From: Spirodela intermedia
Lineage: Eukaryota; Streptophyta; Magnoliopsida; Alismatales; Araceae
Direction of reading: 5' to 3'
Length of the DNA: 64,000 bases
Assembly: GCA_902729315.2 (NCBI GenBank)
Contig: LR746267.1
Location: 7,256,424-7,320,423, forward strand
Position 1 is the first letter of the stretch, and every line of letters starts with the position of its first letter. Positions 1-11,010 of the stretch are shown one piece after another. The notes beneath the pieces are model-generated. The model saw nothing but the letters and a program-made list of their open reading frames with translations, was not told the origin of the DNA and searched no databases. Made by a program: the position numbers and the translations under genes.

Positions 1-2
1 GC

Positions 3-2639
3 AGCAGTGCGATGGGAACCACGCATTTAAAGAACCATTTGAGGTTCTGTGCAGCATTTAAAAATGCCAAAAGTGGCCAACCACTCATGGAGACGAACAA
101 TGGAGAAGATCATGTGCAGGAGCTAGGGGAATGTCTGAGTTTACCCAAGAGAAGGAAACTGAGATCAGCAGTGTGGAATGAAATGACCAAGGAACATAGA
201 GGAGATGGCAGCTACGTTGCCATCTGCAACCACTGCAAGAAGAGAATGGTGGGAAATAGTGCGAGCGGGACGACCCACTTGAAGAATCACTTGAGGTTGT
301 GTGCGTCTTTCAGAAATTTTAGCAGTGGCCAAGCAGAGGTAGGAAAGTTCTTCCTGGAATGTGGTGAGAAGAGAAAAGCTGAAACCAGCAGGCTCGATTG
401 CTTCAACTATGATCCCAACAGTGACAAGCAGGATTTTGTCATTACCAATGAGGACCAGAGCATCGGGCAGTACCAAGAGCCTTGCCTTCGTCTTCCAAGG
501 CGCAGGAAATTGAGGTCGGCTGTTTGGAATGATATGACCAAGGAACAGAGAGAGGATGGCAGCTATTTTGCTATCTGCAACCACTGCAAGAAGAAAATGG
601 TGGGCAATAGCACAAGGGGAACCACGCACTTAAAGAATCATTTAAGGTTCTGTGCGGCCTTTAAGCGTGCCAAGTGCAGCCAGACGGATGTCGGACAGCT
701 CTTCTTAGAAGCGAGCGAATTAAAAAAAGTCGGGGCCAATGGCCTTGATTGCTTCAAGTTCGATCCAGAGAGAAGTAGGCAAGATTTTGCTCGCATGCTT
801 ATCTTACACGACTATCCCCTTGCTATGGTAGATCACATTGGTTTCAGAACATTTCTGAGAAATCTCCAGCCACAGTTCAGATTGATGCCCCGAGACGCTA
901 TTCAAGCCGACTGCAACAGAATCTACGAAGATGAGAGGGAGAAATTTCAGGAGGCACTGGTGAAGGCTCGTTCAAGAATTAGCTTGGCGGGTGGCCTGTG
1001 GGTGACAACGGGGCGCTCTCAGTACCTTAGCTTAACATGCCATTTTGTGGACGACGACTGGAAGCTCCAGAAGAAGATTTTGAACTTTGTTAAGCTTAAG
1101 TCAGCGCGTGACTCTTCTGAAATCTCGAAGGCCATCGAGGAGAAAGTCTCTGAATGGCAGATCAGCAGCAAATTGTTCGGCCTGGTGCTGGATGATTCCT
1201 TCGGGACAGAGGCCCTCGTTGAAGATCTTGTCTACTCTCAGTTCAGTTCAGAGCTTCTTTTGGACCCTGAGCTGTTTCCAATGCAATGTTGGGCTCGTAT
1301 CTTGAATCTGATCGTCCAGGACGGTCTGAAAGTGAAGGAAGTCAGCAGTGTCATCGAAAGAATACGGGGGTCTGTGGGGCATGTGAGAAAGTCTCGGTCG
1401 AGGAGAGGCTGCTTCCAGAGATGTGCACAGCAATTTGGAGAACCCGGGAGGCCATTACTTCTCGACTCTCCATTGAGGTGGCAGACGACGTTCTTGATGT
1501 TGGAGACTGCGTTGGAGTACAGGGATGTGTTTACTCATTTGCCGGGGTTCGACAGGTCCTACAGCCTCCCGCCGTCTGCTGCCGATTGGGACGCCGTTCA
1601 AGCCATTGTTGACTGTGTGTCTCTGTTCCACGAGGCCACATCAAGGTTCTCTTGCTCAAAGTACCCCACCATCAACTTCTTCTTTGTTGATCTCTGTTCT
1701 CTCTATGTTAAGTTGAAGGAGTGGTGCAACAGCCCGAGCCCATGCATCCAGTCCATGGCTGCGAAGATGTTTGAGAGATTTGCGAACCACTTGAATGGAT
1801 TAAACTTGCTTTTGGTGCTTGGCTCTATATTGGATCCCCGGTTCAAGATGAAGTCAGTCGATTACCTGTTTGGCCAGATTTATTTTGATAATTTTTCTGA
1901 GAGGATATACGATGTTCAAGAAGCATTTTTAAAGCTCTACAAGGCGTATTCAGCTCAGTACGAGCGCGTTGTGATGAGTCACGCCTCTGAAACGTCGGCT
2001 AACAATGAGAGCCCATGTGGGGAGCATCAACCTGGTAGAAGCGTGCAGCCTTCGAGCAAGAACACTCTGGATTTCATGCGCAAGGGGCTCGGGCGTCTGC
2101 TGCTGGAGACCTCGCTGATCCAGCCCAGAAAGCTGGACATTGATCTTTACCTAGAGGAGGATGTCATCGTCTCAGATGATGATCACTTCGATGTCTTAAA
2201 ATGGTGGATGCAGCATGCGGAGAGATACCCAGTCCTATCCATGATGGCTCGTGATATCTTGGCCGTCCCAGTGTCAGTGGCCGCCTCTAAGAGCGCCTCT
2301 GGTCCGAAGAACATGGTGGTGGATCATCATCTGAGGTGTCTAGATCCGCATGCTGCGCAGAGTTTGCTGTGTGCCCAAGATTGGTTAAGGGGTGAGATAG
2401 AAGGTAAATCCATCAACTTCGTCTGCTTCTGTTCTTCACCATCTTATCTGCCTTTAATGTCTTGTCTTGCAGAATCTTTGAAAGATGGATCAGCGGATGG
2501 CCTTTCTAGTATTTTTACAGTCATTCATCTGACGAATGAAGGTGATGCAGTGGATGATGAAGAAGAGAGTGGCTCTGAAGAATCAGTGTCACCCGTCTTC
2601 AAGTTAGGTGAAGACCCTTCTCCCGTGACTTCTGTGTAA
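3..2639 (+). CDS. hAT transposase-derived protein with tandem BED zinc fingers (5' partial)
   Basis: The reading frame is open to the window edge. Codons 3-11 read SSA directly before MGTTHLKNHL, which matches the middle of the later fingers (NSASGTTHLKNHL, NSTRGTTHLKNHL). The ATG at 12 is therefore inside a BED finger and is not the start. Two complete BED fingers follow (about nt 147-315 and 498-665), each with ICNHCK and a LKNHLR..C end, so at least three are stacked. Next come an RNase-H-like hAT body (RWQTTFLML; GSILDPRFK) and a C-terminal dimerisation region (LDIDLYLEED, WWMQHAERYPVLSMMARDIL). It resembles plant RICESLEEPER/DAYSLEEPER-type domesticated transposases. The usual TDLW segment reads GGLW and the CxxH signature reads CWAR, so transposase activity is unlikely and a DNA-binding role is inferred. 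A 69-nt in-frame stretch (2404-2472) with GT-AG ends may be an intron; splicing it out would remove 23 residues. Confidence 0.85.
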   Translation, partial: SSAMGTTHLKNHLRFCAAFKNAKSGQPLMETNNGEDHVQELGECLSLPKRRKLRSAVWNEMTKEHRGDGSYVAICNHCKKRMVGNSASGTTHLKNHLRLCASFRNFSSGQAEVGKFFLECGEKRKAETSRLDCFNYDPNSDKQDFVITNEDQSIGQYQEPCLRLPRRRKLRSAVWNDMTKEQREDGSYFAICNHCKKKMVGNSTRGTTHLKNHLRFCAAFKRAKCSQTDVGQLFLEASELKKVGANGLDCFKFDPERSRQDFARMLILHDYPLAMVDHIGFRTFLRNLQPQFRLMPRDAIQADCNRIYEDEREKFQEALVKARSRISLAGGLWVTTGRSQYLSLTCHFVDDDWKLQKKILNFVKLKSARDSSEISKAIEEKVSEWQISSKLFGLVLDDSFGTEALVEDLVYSQFSSELLLDPELFPMQCWARILNLIVQDGLKVKEVSSVIERIRGSVGHVRKSRSRRGCFQRCAQQFGEPGRPLLLDSPLRWQTTFLMLETALEYRDVFTHLPGFDRSYSLPPSAADWDAVQAIVDCVSLFHEATSRFSCSKYPTINFFFVDLCSLYVKLKEWCNSPSPCIQSMAAKMFERFANHLNGLNLLLVLGSILDPRFKMKSVDYLFGQIYFDNFSERIYDVQEAFLKLYKAYSAQYERVVMSHASETSANNESPCGEHQPGRSVQPSSKNTLDFMRKGLGRLLLETSLIQPRKLDIDLYLEEDVIVSDDDHFDVLKWWMQHAERYPVLSMMARDILAVPVSVAASKSASGPKNMVVDHHLRCLDPHAAQSLLCAQDWLRGEIEGKSINFVCFCSSPSYLPLMSCLAESLKDGSADGLSSIFTVIHLTNEGDAVDDEEESGSEESVSPVFKLGEDPSPVTSV

Positions 2640-4294
2640 GGTCAACTGGAAGAGAACCGACGATTGACTTTGTCTACCGACCTCTTAATGGCCCTTTTTG
2701 TTTCGTGCTGCAGGCTAGGAGGTCCCTTGTGCCACCCAAGTATGGGATATTGAAGACTTCCAATTGTTAAATCGTTTTATTTATTCTTATGAATGTTATT
2801 AATGCAATTATTATATCCCCATCTCTCTAAAGTTTCGAAAATGCAGTTATTACACCAGCCTCAGGTCTCTCTAGCTTGAGAAATCCTTCTGATCATAGCA
2901 TTGTTCTTCACTGCAGTCTTGTGACGAATATTTTGGCCTAGATATTCATAAAGCAAAGAGGATGGTGGATAAGTCGTACGCGGGCAATCGATGTTAAAGA
3001 AAATGGTGAAATCAAGATCTCCATTTAGCGATCAAATTTCTTCTTTTTTCGTGTCATTTTAGATAGAGCTATTGAATTTCCTTGGCAGATCCGACATATT
3101 CCAATGTGAATCACCCAATCAAATATTCATGTTTATTTATTTTACTGCTTTCTCCGGATTTATTCTTACATATTCTTGATGCCAGATAAACAGAGGCTGT
3201 GGGGAGGATGTGGCGGCATCGGTGTGACATGGGCACCGCCCAAAGATGTCACAAGCTTGTCTGTGGGTCTCCATCTCTTTTCTTCTGCTTTCAGATTCAT
3301 GATTCTGTGAATATCACCACTCCTTTCTGAATTTTTATTTTAGGGTTCTTGATTCCACCTCGGCTTCATCGAGACACCTTCATCTTGGGTCTCTCTGCTT
3401 CCTTCTTTCCCATGGGGCTGTGAAGAATGGCAGGAGGTCAACCCACCACTCCCAAACGCTCGACCACCACCGGATGGATGAGCATCACCGCGGCCGCACT
3501 CTCCTCAGAGGACGAGCGGTTCCAACGGGAACCTCCATAGAAGAGGATCTTTACTTCTTCCGGTAAGATTGCCTGGAAATATTGGGTAGTGGCGTCTTCC
3601 TGGTATGAATTGCTTGTATTTCAGATGATTATTCTCTATAATGATTCAGTCATTTAGGTTTATACCCTGTTTCTGCATCTGGGTCCGCAGTGGGATGTTG
3701 TAAAGGCGTCAACTTTGGCTACTCTTCTGCGGATGTTTTCTCTTCTTGGTAATGCTTTTAATGATCTGAAAGACGGACGGCCCATTGACTGAGAACAATG
3801 GTCAATGAATGAGGTCTTCTGGGTGCTAACTGTTCGACTGATTTCGCCTTTGAGAAACGAAGAGCTGAATGAAGAACCGTCAACTCGTGTGACTCGGTTT
3901 TCACATCCCGAAGTCCGCCTGCGACGAGAATCCCACAAGAAGAAGAAAATGAGGACACAGAGGATGTGACGAGTCGCCCCGCTTGACTCGGTCCCAACAA
4001 AGAAAACAGCGGCGGCGGGTCACCTCGTGCGAATCGGTCCCCATACACCTACCTACCTGCCCTCCCCCAGAATGCTGACTTTTAAATATATATATTTAAA
4101 TTATGTCTGTAATTTTTGGTCCATAATTGCATAGAAAAATTAATTAAAATGGATCACTGCTACAGCGAGTAATATTCCATCTATGGATCTGTGTAGATAT
4201 CTGAAATCCTGGGGGGGTTATTGTACACACGATTCCACCGAGTCACGCCTGACTCCGGCGGCGGGGCGATCCTCTCCGAGTCACGACTCGCTCT
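2640..4294. other. Spacer; 3' UTR of the hAT-derived gene, no gene seen
   Basis: The first 100-200 bases are probably 3' UTR. A possible acceptor (tgctgcag, near 2713) could mark an intron in it. The rest is AT-rich with scattered GC-rich patches (about 3180-3560 and 3880-4060). Short open frames there match no family I know and lack splice or start context. It separates the 3' ends of two convergent genes. Confidence 0.6.
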
Positions 4295-6793
4295 TCAACA
4301 GGGGAAGAGCAAGAAGGAAGGCTCCCTACGGAGCTTCCTCTCCGCGGAGGTGATCTTGCTGAGCTTCCTGAGGCACCATGAAAGCTGCTCCGTGGTGACC
4401 GCGGCCATGCTCAGCACCCTCGCCACCAGCTTCACGTCCACCTGCGCGAAGAACAGGTCTTCCTGGTTGGTGGATCTGCCGCGGCGGAGCTTCCTGAACC
4501 TCCTCACCAGGCACTTACTGGCGCAGAGCTCCCCCTTGACCTTCCTCTGCTTCTGAGAAAGGAGAGGAAGAGGAATGGAGGTTAGATAGAAGAGGAGAAG
4601 GGAGCTTCCTCTGCTCCGCCGCCGCCGCAACGGTCGAACCCACCTGCTTCAGGGCCGCTTGGACCTTCATGGAGAGCTCACGGTCCGCCGGGTTCTGCAA
4701 CTCCACGGTAGGGGTGAGGAGGCCCTTCATGATCCCCGGGGAGTCGTCCTTCTCAGCCCGGACGAATTCCCAGAAGTCCTTGATCGACTTCTCCATGGCG
4801 TACTCCAGGTGATCGATCGAGATGGTTGTGTTCTCCTTCTCGTCTCCCCGCTTCCTCTTCTTCGCCCGGCAGTCGTCTGCTCCGCCGGAGGAATAATCAG
4901 GCAAGGCTCCGTCTATGTCGGATTGAAGGAATGACGATGACGAATATTACTGTACCTCTCTTCAGGAGCGGAACTTGGAGGAGGTGGCGGAGGTGGCACC
5001 GGTTCCTGGCGTAGTTGAGGATGCGGGGGCCCTGGAAGGACTCGTCCTCCAGGAACCTCTGGATGAGCACCTGGAACTGCTGGAATTCGCCGGCGATCTG
5101 GTTAAACCCGCCGCCGGCGAGGGAGCCGGAGTCCGCCATATACCTGGTTCTCTGGTACTGCCACTGAAGGAACTCCCAGGAGAGGCAGAGCTGCCCGACG
5201 TAGACTGTCTCCAGGTCGCTCTGGATCTCCCAGACGAACTTCTCCGAGGGGCCGTCGCCGCAAGGCCGGCGCCGGCTCCGCCAGAGTTTGGCGGGGAGAA
5301 GGGGCTTCCGGGTGTCCGCGGATTGGAGGGGGTCCTTCAGCTGGAGGAAGCCTGGGGCGGATGGATGGGAAAACAGGGTGAATATCTGAGAAGAATGGAG
5401 AGGGGGATGGGTGGTGTTGGAGGAAGAAGAAGAAGCTCACCAATGGCGGACAGCTTCTGGTAGTTGAGTACGTCCAGCCTCTTCATCCTCTCCCGGTAGC
5501 CCTTGTGGAGCTTGCGGAGGGCGCCCATGGGGTCCTCCCGGGGGGACAAAGGGGTGAGCTTTGGCGGCTTCAAGGTAGCGGAGCCCAACAAGGGGGATTC
5601 GGATTCCTCGGAGATGGTGGGAAGAAGCCCGGCGGCCCTCCCCTTCTTGATCTCCATCTTCAGCTGTTCTATCACGTCGTCGTCCTCCCAGAGGGCGTCC
5701 AGTTCCGCCTCCACCTCTTCTCTGGTCTTGTCCTCTCCTCGCCCCGGTTCGCCCAGCGGTGTTGCGTCGTCTTCTCCGTCTCCAGCGACCTCGCCACCGG
5801 CCGACTCTTCACAGACAGTCGGCGTCTGGGTTCCTCCTCCCCGAGATTCACCGGACTCTGCTACTTCAGCTCCACAGAGACCTTCCGTTTCCGCCTCAGC
5901 TTCGCCAGTGGCGACCAAGCTCGGAGAATCGCCGTCGCCGGGACCACCAGACGATTCCACCCAGTCTCTCCCGTCGTGAAGCTCTGAAGAACTGGTCGGA
6001 TTTGGGCGGCAGGGCTCCGAAACAGGTGATCTGGGAATCTGGGAACCATCATATTTCACCTCACGATCCACCGCAGGAAGATAGTCTTCCTCTGCATATG
6101 AATCCCAAGAACTCGAATCGTCCTCCTCCACCCCGACGTCCCTCTCGGAAGTGAACCCTTCACTGCCATAATCGAGCCGCTGGTCCCTAACAGAGTAGCC
6201 ATCGTCCCCGGCGTCCGACTCGGAATCGAAGACGAAGCCTCCGAAGCCCTTCTTCCTCAGCGCCAGCTTGTCGTCCTCTATCTCCCCGTCGACGAAGGAT
6301 TCGTGGACGAACATGGTCGTGGCCTTCGGAGCTTCCACGAATCCTCCTCTGTCCCTCTCGGAGATAAATCTGTACCTGCTTATACTCGCGGTTGTCGAGC
6401 CCACCTTCTCATCCCTGTTTTTACAGACGTTGTAGCTCGTGATTTGCTCAGGAACTTGGAAGCTAAACCTAAACTGGAAGGCAGCCTCAGCACCCTCCTC
6501 TCCGGCGGCGGCGCCGCCTAGGGCCTCCGGCGGCGGGATCGAACTTCGCTTATGACCTTCCTCTTCCCTCCTGGTTCTGAAAAACGCGGAGTGAGAAAAA
6601 CCCAAAGAGAAGATTAAGAGAGGAGTGGGAGAGAGATTAACAGCTACCCGAAGGTCCGCTCGACCAAGAGCTTGGCAGAGACGAGAGAGGCGACGATGCA
6701 GAACCAGAGAGAGCTTGCCAGAAGGAGGACCTTCTTCCAGGTGACTTCCCGAGGGTCGAGAACAGTTGCTGCAGCCGCTAACATCGTCTCCAT
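4295..6793 (-). CDS. DUF1666 / 'ribosomal protein L34Ae-like' membrane-anchored plant protein
   Basis: Five exons on the minus strand: 6793-6648, 6576-5441, 5351-4956, 4912-4644 and 4552-4295. All junctions are GT-AG and phases agree, giving about 734 residues. The start is METMLAAAATVLDPREV, with an upstream in-frame stop. Residues about 22-43 form one hydrophobic segment (VLLASSLWFCIVASLVSAKL), likely a membrane anchor. The middle is long, acidic and low-complexity. The C-terminal part is a classic DUF1666 block: ALWEDDDVIEQLKMEIKK, LNYQKLSAIGFLQLKDPL, VYVGQLCLSWEFLQWQY, IAGEFQQFQVLIQRFLED, NYARNRCHLRHLLQVPLLK. This plant-only family has no firm biochemical role, and the ribosomal label in databases is historical. 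The gene converges on the hAT-derived gene and diverges from the PPR gene. Confidence 0.88.
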
Positions 6794-7290
6794 GGGCTGG
6801 CCTCTTCCACTATTCCTCTCCGATTAATCAGAATAGGGGGCAGAAGACCAGTCGCTAACATGGCCGCTGCCGTCGTTCCGCCATGGGAGCCCTCGCACCA
6901 GGAGCATGGGGACGGAATCCCCCACCTACAATGAAGGAGGCGGCAAAAGCATGATCCAGGAGATTTTCAGTCCCGAACCTCCTTGCAGAGGTTGAGAGGC
7001 TGACGCCACCCTATAGCGGTGATTGCAGCAAGACTGTCCGGGGAAGAAGAGGAGAGGGAGTAAGGCGGCCACCATGGAAACCCACATGAAAGCTCCCTAG
7101 GGCTAGAACACGTTCGCGGAGGAGGAAGGAGGAGGGAAACGGGGCAAGGTCTGCAAGGTTCATCTCTCTCTCTTTCTTTCTTTCTTTCTCGTAGCGGCCT
7201 CAATACCATTTATTGTTGACGAGGAACCGATCAGAAGGATTTATTGCTCGAAAGCTGCTAAATTGGAAAGCTGGAGAGGCCATTAAGAGG

Positions 7291-7333
<43 letters not shown>

Positions 7334-8679
7334 GGGGGGTGGGTAAAGCCTAATACCAGATCCTCTCCGTCTCTGCCTTTCACGTATAAACAAACTCCTG
7401 GGTCGTCACCTTCTTCTCCGAGAAATCTAACCCACTACTGGGGACCTACAGCTCCATTGACTTGCGTGGTTTTGACCCAACGCGTCATGACGACTGGCCG
7501 CTGATGTCTTCTGGTTTCCTCACAGACACAAAACCGAAAAGCCGGATTGCCCAACCTAAGAAGGAGAGAATCTCTTGCCGGGCCTACGTCGGAGTGTCAC
7601 CGGCCGGCAGATAAGTATTCTCCCCATAACGGAAGGAACAAAGATATCATCCTCTTCCACAGAAGAGGTCGAGGTCGATATCGCATTCAAACGCCGGCGA
7701 TTTAAGTCTTCGAGGAAAGACGGAATCACAGACGGCGCACGCGCGGCGGCGTAATCTCTACCCCTTGATCTTCGTCATCGATTTGCATAGAGACAGAAAT
7801 CTGATATCGATCCATCTTCAGAAATTAGTTATCTGGGCGTGGGTCGAGAAAAAAAATCTGCACATATGGGGAGAGGATCAGCATCCAAGAAGCAAGGAAG
7901 CTTGGCGGTGCCAGGAAACTCTGACAGTCGGGCCGGTGGAAGGTCGAATAAACAAGCCGGGGATACGACGGCGGCTGCTCTAGATTTCTCCCCCACGCCG
8001 TAGAAGAAAGGGACTCTCTGCAATAAATTAGGTTTCCTCGCCGTGTTTCAGAAGGCCGTTCAAACCCGCACGCTTGGGATCCTACCTAAAACGCCGTTCC
8101 CGGCGGGGAGCGGCCAGGTTTCTCTCCACCACGCGTGTCCCATCGGGACGACGCGTCGCCGTCACAGACCTTTTGAGGTCGAGTCAACTTCCCTCCCTGT
8201 CTCTACTTCTTTTATTACTTTAATATTTAATACTGAGGACGACAAATATGTCCGCATGTTCGAGGGTCATGTCGGAAATTTTGACTTTAGCAGACAAAAG
8301 ACGAATTTAGACGGCACGGACAAAGCCGTTGACTAATATCCTCGTGACTCCAGGAGAGAGAGAGAGGAGAGGGTAGATGAAGCAGAGGTTGTTGCGAGGA
8401 AAAGAGGGTGAGTGGGGAGGGTATATTTGCGTCATAAATTGAGATTATTTATATAACAAGTTGTGAATTCAGCTAGTATACGAATTGCAGGGCCGTGGAG
8501 ATGTACGTAAAAATATAAAAATACGGAAAATTAATTACTTCAAACCTTACCCAAATTAATTAATTAATTAATTAACAGAAAAATAAACAGTTCCGAATAC
8601 CTTTTTTTAATCATTTCATCGAACACAGAGATACTGCACTGTTGCAGACTTGGTGGCGGTATCTGGTCATGAAGGAGAG
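6794..8679. other. Divergent intergenic region between the DUF1666 and PPR genes
   Basis: This holds the 5' flanks of two head-to-head genes. It contains a TC/TTTC-rich tract (7163-7190), a GA microsatellite (7293-7327) and an AATT-type tetranucleotide repeat (8554-8575). Stretches at 7400-8340 are moderately GC-rich, and their short open frames lack recognisable similarity. No RNA gene or transposon ends were recognised. Confidence 0.6.
7293..7327. repeat. (GA)n microsatellite
   Basis: About 17 GA units, roughly 500 bases upstream of the DUF1666 start on the minus strand. It is one of more than 20 GA/CT tracts in the window. Confidence 0.95.
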
Positions 8680-10614
8680 ATGAGCGGGGCGGGCGGCCAG
8701 CTCCCATCCGTTCTGTGTCTCCTTGGCGCCTGCAGGTCCCCCTCCCACCTCGCCCAGCTGCAAGCCCACGTCCTCAAGACCCGCTTCGACGCCGACGCCG
8801 TGGTCGCCGGCAAGCTCATCCTTATCGCCGCCGTCACCCTCGACGGCACCCTCCCTCATGCTCTTCGCCTATTCTCCTCCCTCCCGGCGCCTGCCAGAGA
8901 CGACCCCTTCATCCATAACGCCCTCATCCGCGGCCATGCGGAGTCGGACCATCCTGCCTGCGCCGTGGCAGCCTACAGCTCCATGCGCCGTGCTGGCGTG
9001 CCGCCGGACAGCTTCACCTTCGCCTTCTCCCTCAAGGGCGCCGCCAATGCCCGCTCATCCGCCGCCGGGCGTCAGCTCCACGCCCAATCCGCCCTTCACG
9101 GGCTCGACTCCCATCTCTACGTCGCCACCACCCTCGTCAGCTTGTACGCCGAGTGCGGCCACGGAGACGCCGCCCTGAGGGTCTTCGACGGAATGCCCCA
9201 GCGGAACGTGGTGGCGTGGAACGCCGCCATCACGGCCTGCCTCCGGTGCGGCGACGTGCCCGCCGCGGAGGCCCTCTTCTTGCGGATGCCAGCAAGGAAC
9301 TCGACCTCCTGGAACCTCCTGCTCGTAGGGCACATCAGGTCTGGGGAGCTTCCCCCGGCGGCAAGGATCTTCCACCAGATGCCAGAGAAGGACCCCGTCT
9401 CGTGGAGCACCATGATCGCCGGGCACGCCGGGAACGGCGACTTCGAGGAGGCGTTCCTCTTCTTCCGCGAGTCGCTGCGAGCGCGTTGCCGCCCGAACGA
9501 GGTCACCCTCACGGCGGTCCTCTCGGCGTGCGCCCACGCGGGCGCGCTGGCGTTCGCCAGGTCCCTTCACGGCCGCCTGGACAAGACCGGGCTCCGGCAC
9601 CTCGTCGCCGTCGGCAACGCCCTCCTGGACGCCTACGCCAAGTGTGGGGAGCTGGAGATGGCGCGGAGGGTCTTCTACCGCTGGATGGAGAAGAGAACCG
9701 TCGTATCCTGGACGGCGATGGTCGCCGGGCTCGCCATGCACGGACGCGGCAAGGAGGCCGTGCGAGTCTTCCGCGAGATGGAGGAGCAGGGGACGAGGCC
9801 TGACGGCGTGGCCTTTGTCACGCTCCTCTATGCCTGCAGTCATGGTGGGCTGGTCGAGAAGGGGTACCACTTCTTCTGCATGATGGAGGAGAGGTACGGA
9901 GTAGAGCCCTCGGTCGAGCACTACGGCTGCATGGTCGACATGTACGCACGGGCAGGGAGGCTGGAGGAGGCGTACCAATTCGCCCTGCGGATGCCGGCGA
10001 GGCCCAACGCCGTCGTATGGCGGACGGTGCTCGGCGCGTGCAGCATCCGCGGGGACGTCACCATGGCGGAGCGGGTCGAGCGGCGGCTGGCGGAGCTGGA
10101 GCCTGGCGACGCCGGCGACCACGTTCTGCTGTCGAATACCTACGCCACCGCAGGGAGGTGGGAGGACGCCGCGGTGGTGAGGACGACGATGAGCCGGCGA
10201 AGGATTAGGAAACCGCCGGGCTGGAGCGCCATCGAGGTCGGCCCGGCGGTGTACAGGTTCGTGGCGGGGGAGGGCCAGTCCGGCGAGGCCGACGGCATGC
10301 TGGCGGAGATCATGTCCCGGCTGGCGGCGGAAGGGTACGTGCCGGAGGTGGCGAGGGCCCTGCGAGACGTTGAGGAGGAGGAGAAGCAACTCGCCGTAGC
10401 CCGGCACAGCGAGAAGCTGGCGGTGGCGTTTGGGCTCGCCAGGGCCTGCCCCGGCGCGGTGATAAGGGTGGTGAAGAACCTGAGAGTGTGCACGGACTGT
10501 CACACGATGATGAAGCTGATATCCAAGGCCTACCGCCGGGAGATCGTCCTCAGAGATCGGAGCCGCTTCCACACCTTCGTCGAGGGGTCCTGTTCTTGCG
10601 GGGATTTTTGGTGA
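8680..10614 (+). CDS. PLS-class pentatricopeptide repeat protein with C-terminal DYW domain
   Basis: Single exon of 644 residues, very GC-rich at third positions. The start is the ATG at 8680 (MSGAGGQLPSVL); the frame is open further upstream, but only non-ATG codons precede it. The body is a run of PLS-type PPR motifs, for example NVVAWNAAITACLRCGDV, DPVSWSTMIAGHAGNGDF and TVVSWTAMVAGLAMHGRG. An E/E+ region with the PG-box (KPPGWSAIEV) follows, then a complete DYW deaminase-like domain: HSEKLAVAFGL (HxE), CTDCH, and a CSC-type end. The last residues are GDFW instead of GDYW. Proteins of this class bind organellar RNA and direct C-to-U editing. The target site and organelle cannot be read from the sequence, and I did not score a transit peptide. 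Confidence 0.95.
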   Translation: MSGAGGQLPSVLCLLGACRSPSHLAQLQAHVLKTRFDADAVVAGKLILIAAVTLDGTLPHALRLFSSLPAPARDDPFIHNALIRGHAESDHPACAVAAYSSMRRAGVPPDSFTFAFSLKGAANARSSAAGRQLHAQSALHGLDSHLYVATTLVSLYAECGHGDAALRVFDGMPQRNVVAWNAAITACLRCGDVPAAEALFLRMPARNSTSWNLLLVGHIRSGELPPAARIFHQMPEKDPVSWSTMIAGHAGNGDFEEAFLFFRESLRARCRPNEVTLTAVLSACAHAGALAFARSLHGRLDKTGLRHLVAVGNALLDAYAKCGELEMARRVFYRWMEKRTVVSWTAMVAGLAMHGRGKEAVRVFREMEEQGTRPDGVAFVTLLYACSHGGLVEKGYHFFCMMEERYGVEPSVEHYGCMVDMYARAGRLEEAYQFALRMPARPNAVVWRTVLGACSIRGDVTMAERVERRLAELEPGDAGDHVLLSNTYATAGRWEDAAVVRTTMSRRRIRKPPGWSAIEVGPAVYRFVAGEGQSGEADGMLAEIMSRLAAEGYVPEVARALRDVEEEEKQLAVARHSEKLAVAFGLARACPGAVIRVVKNLRVCTDCHTMMKLISKAYRREIVLRDRSRFHTFVEGSCSCGDFW

Positions 10615-10900
10615 GACCTGCGCTCAGACTGCAACGGCAGGCTCCGACGAGCTCCGGCGAGGTTTCTGGGCGGCGAGCGACCATTCTTGAAGACGACCTG
10701 CTGCTCAAACCAGCCACAGCCAATCGTCAGCACCTGGTCCAGAGAACAAGGGTTGTTCTCTGAAGACGTACTTCCTCGCATTCGTGATCTGATCGGAGAA
10801 CAGAGCCATTCTTCCGTAATTTTCCATCCAGGTGCTCATCCGGCATTAGATCCACCTTGAATACCGGATCAATATATTCAATTTTTCACTGATAACTTAC

Positions 10901-11010
10901 CATCTTCCTCCGAGTACTTCCTCTGGAACTTTGGCAACAGCCGGGAGATCTCATCCTCCAGCTCCTTCTTGGCTCTCTGCACGGCCTTGCTCCCTTTGGC
11001 GGCGAGATTT
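10901..11010 (-). other. Orphan exon-like segment, unknown gene or gene relic
   Basis: On the minus strand, a consensus acceptor (aactatag) is followed by 110 nt that translate as NLAAKGSKAVQRAKKELE then DEISRLLPKFQRKYSEED. A perfect donor (GATG/GTAAGT) follows. The peptide is charged and helical-looking. A second open piece lies about 45-60 nt downstream (around 10740-10880; DPVFKVDLMPDEHLDG), but that gap is shorter than a normal plant intron. I found no start exon upstream. I do not recognise the family. It may be a decayed or transposed gene fragment. Confidence 0.3.

Noticed and set aside
5503-6154. Plus-strand frames of 130-160 codons
   Set aside because: Antisense of the DUF1666 gene's acidic exon 2.
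9055-10572. 505-codon open frame on the minus strand
   Set aside because: It is the antisense of the GC-rich PPR gene, has no domain and arises from codon bias.
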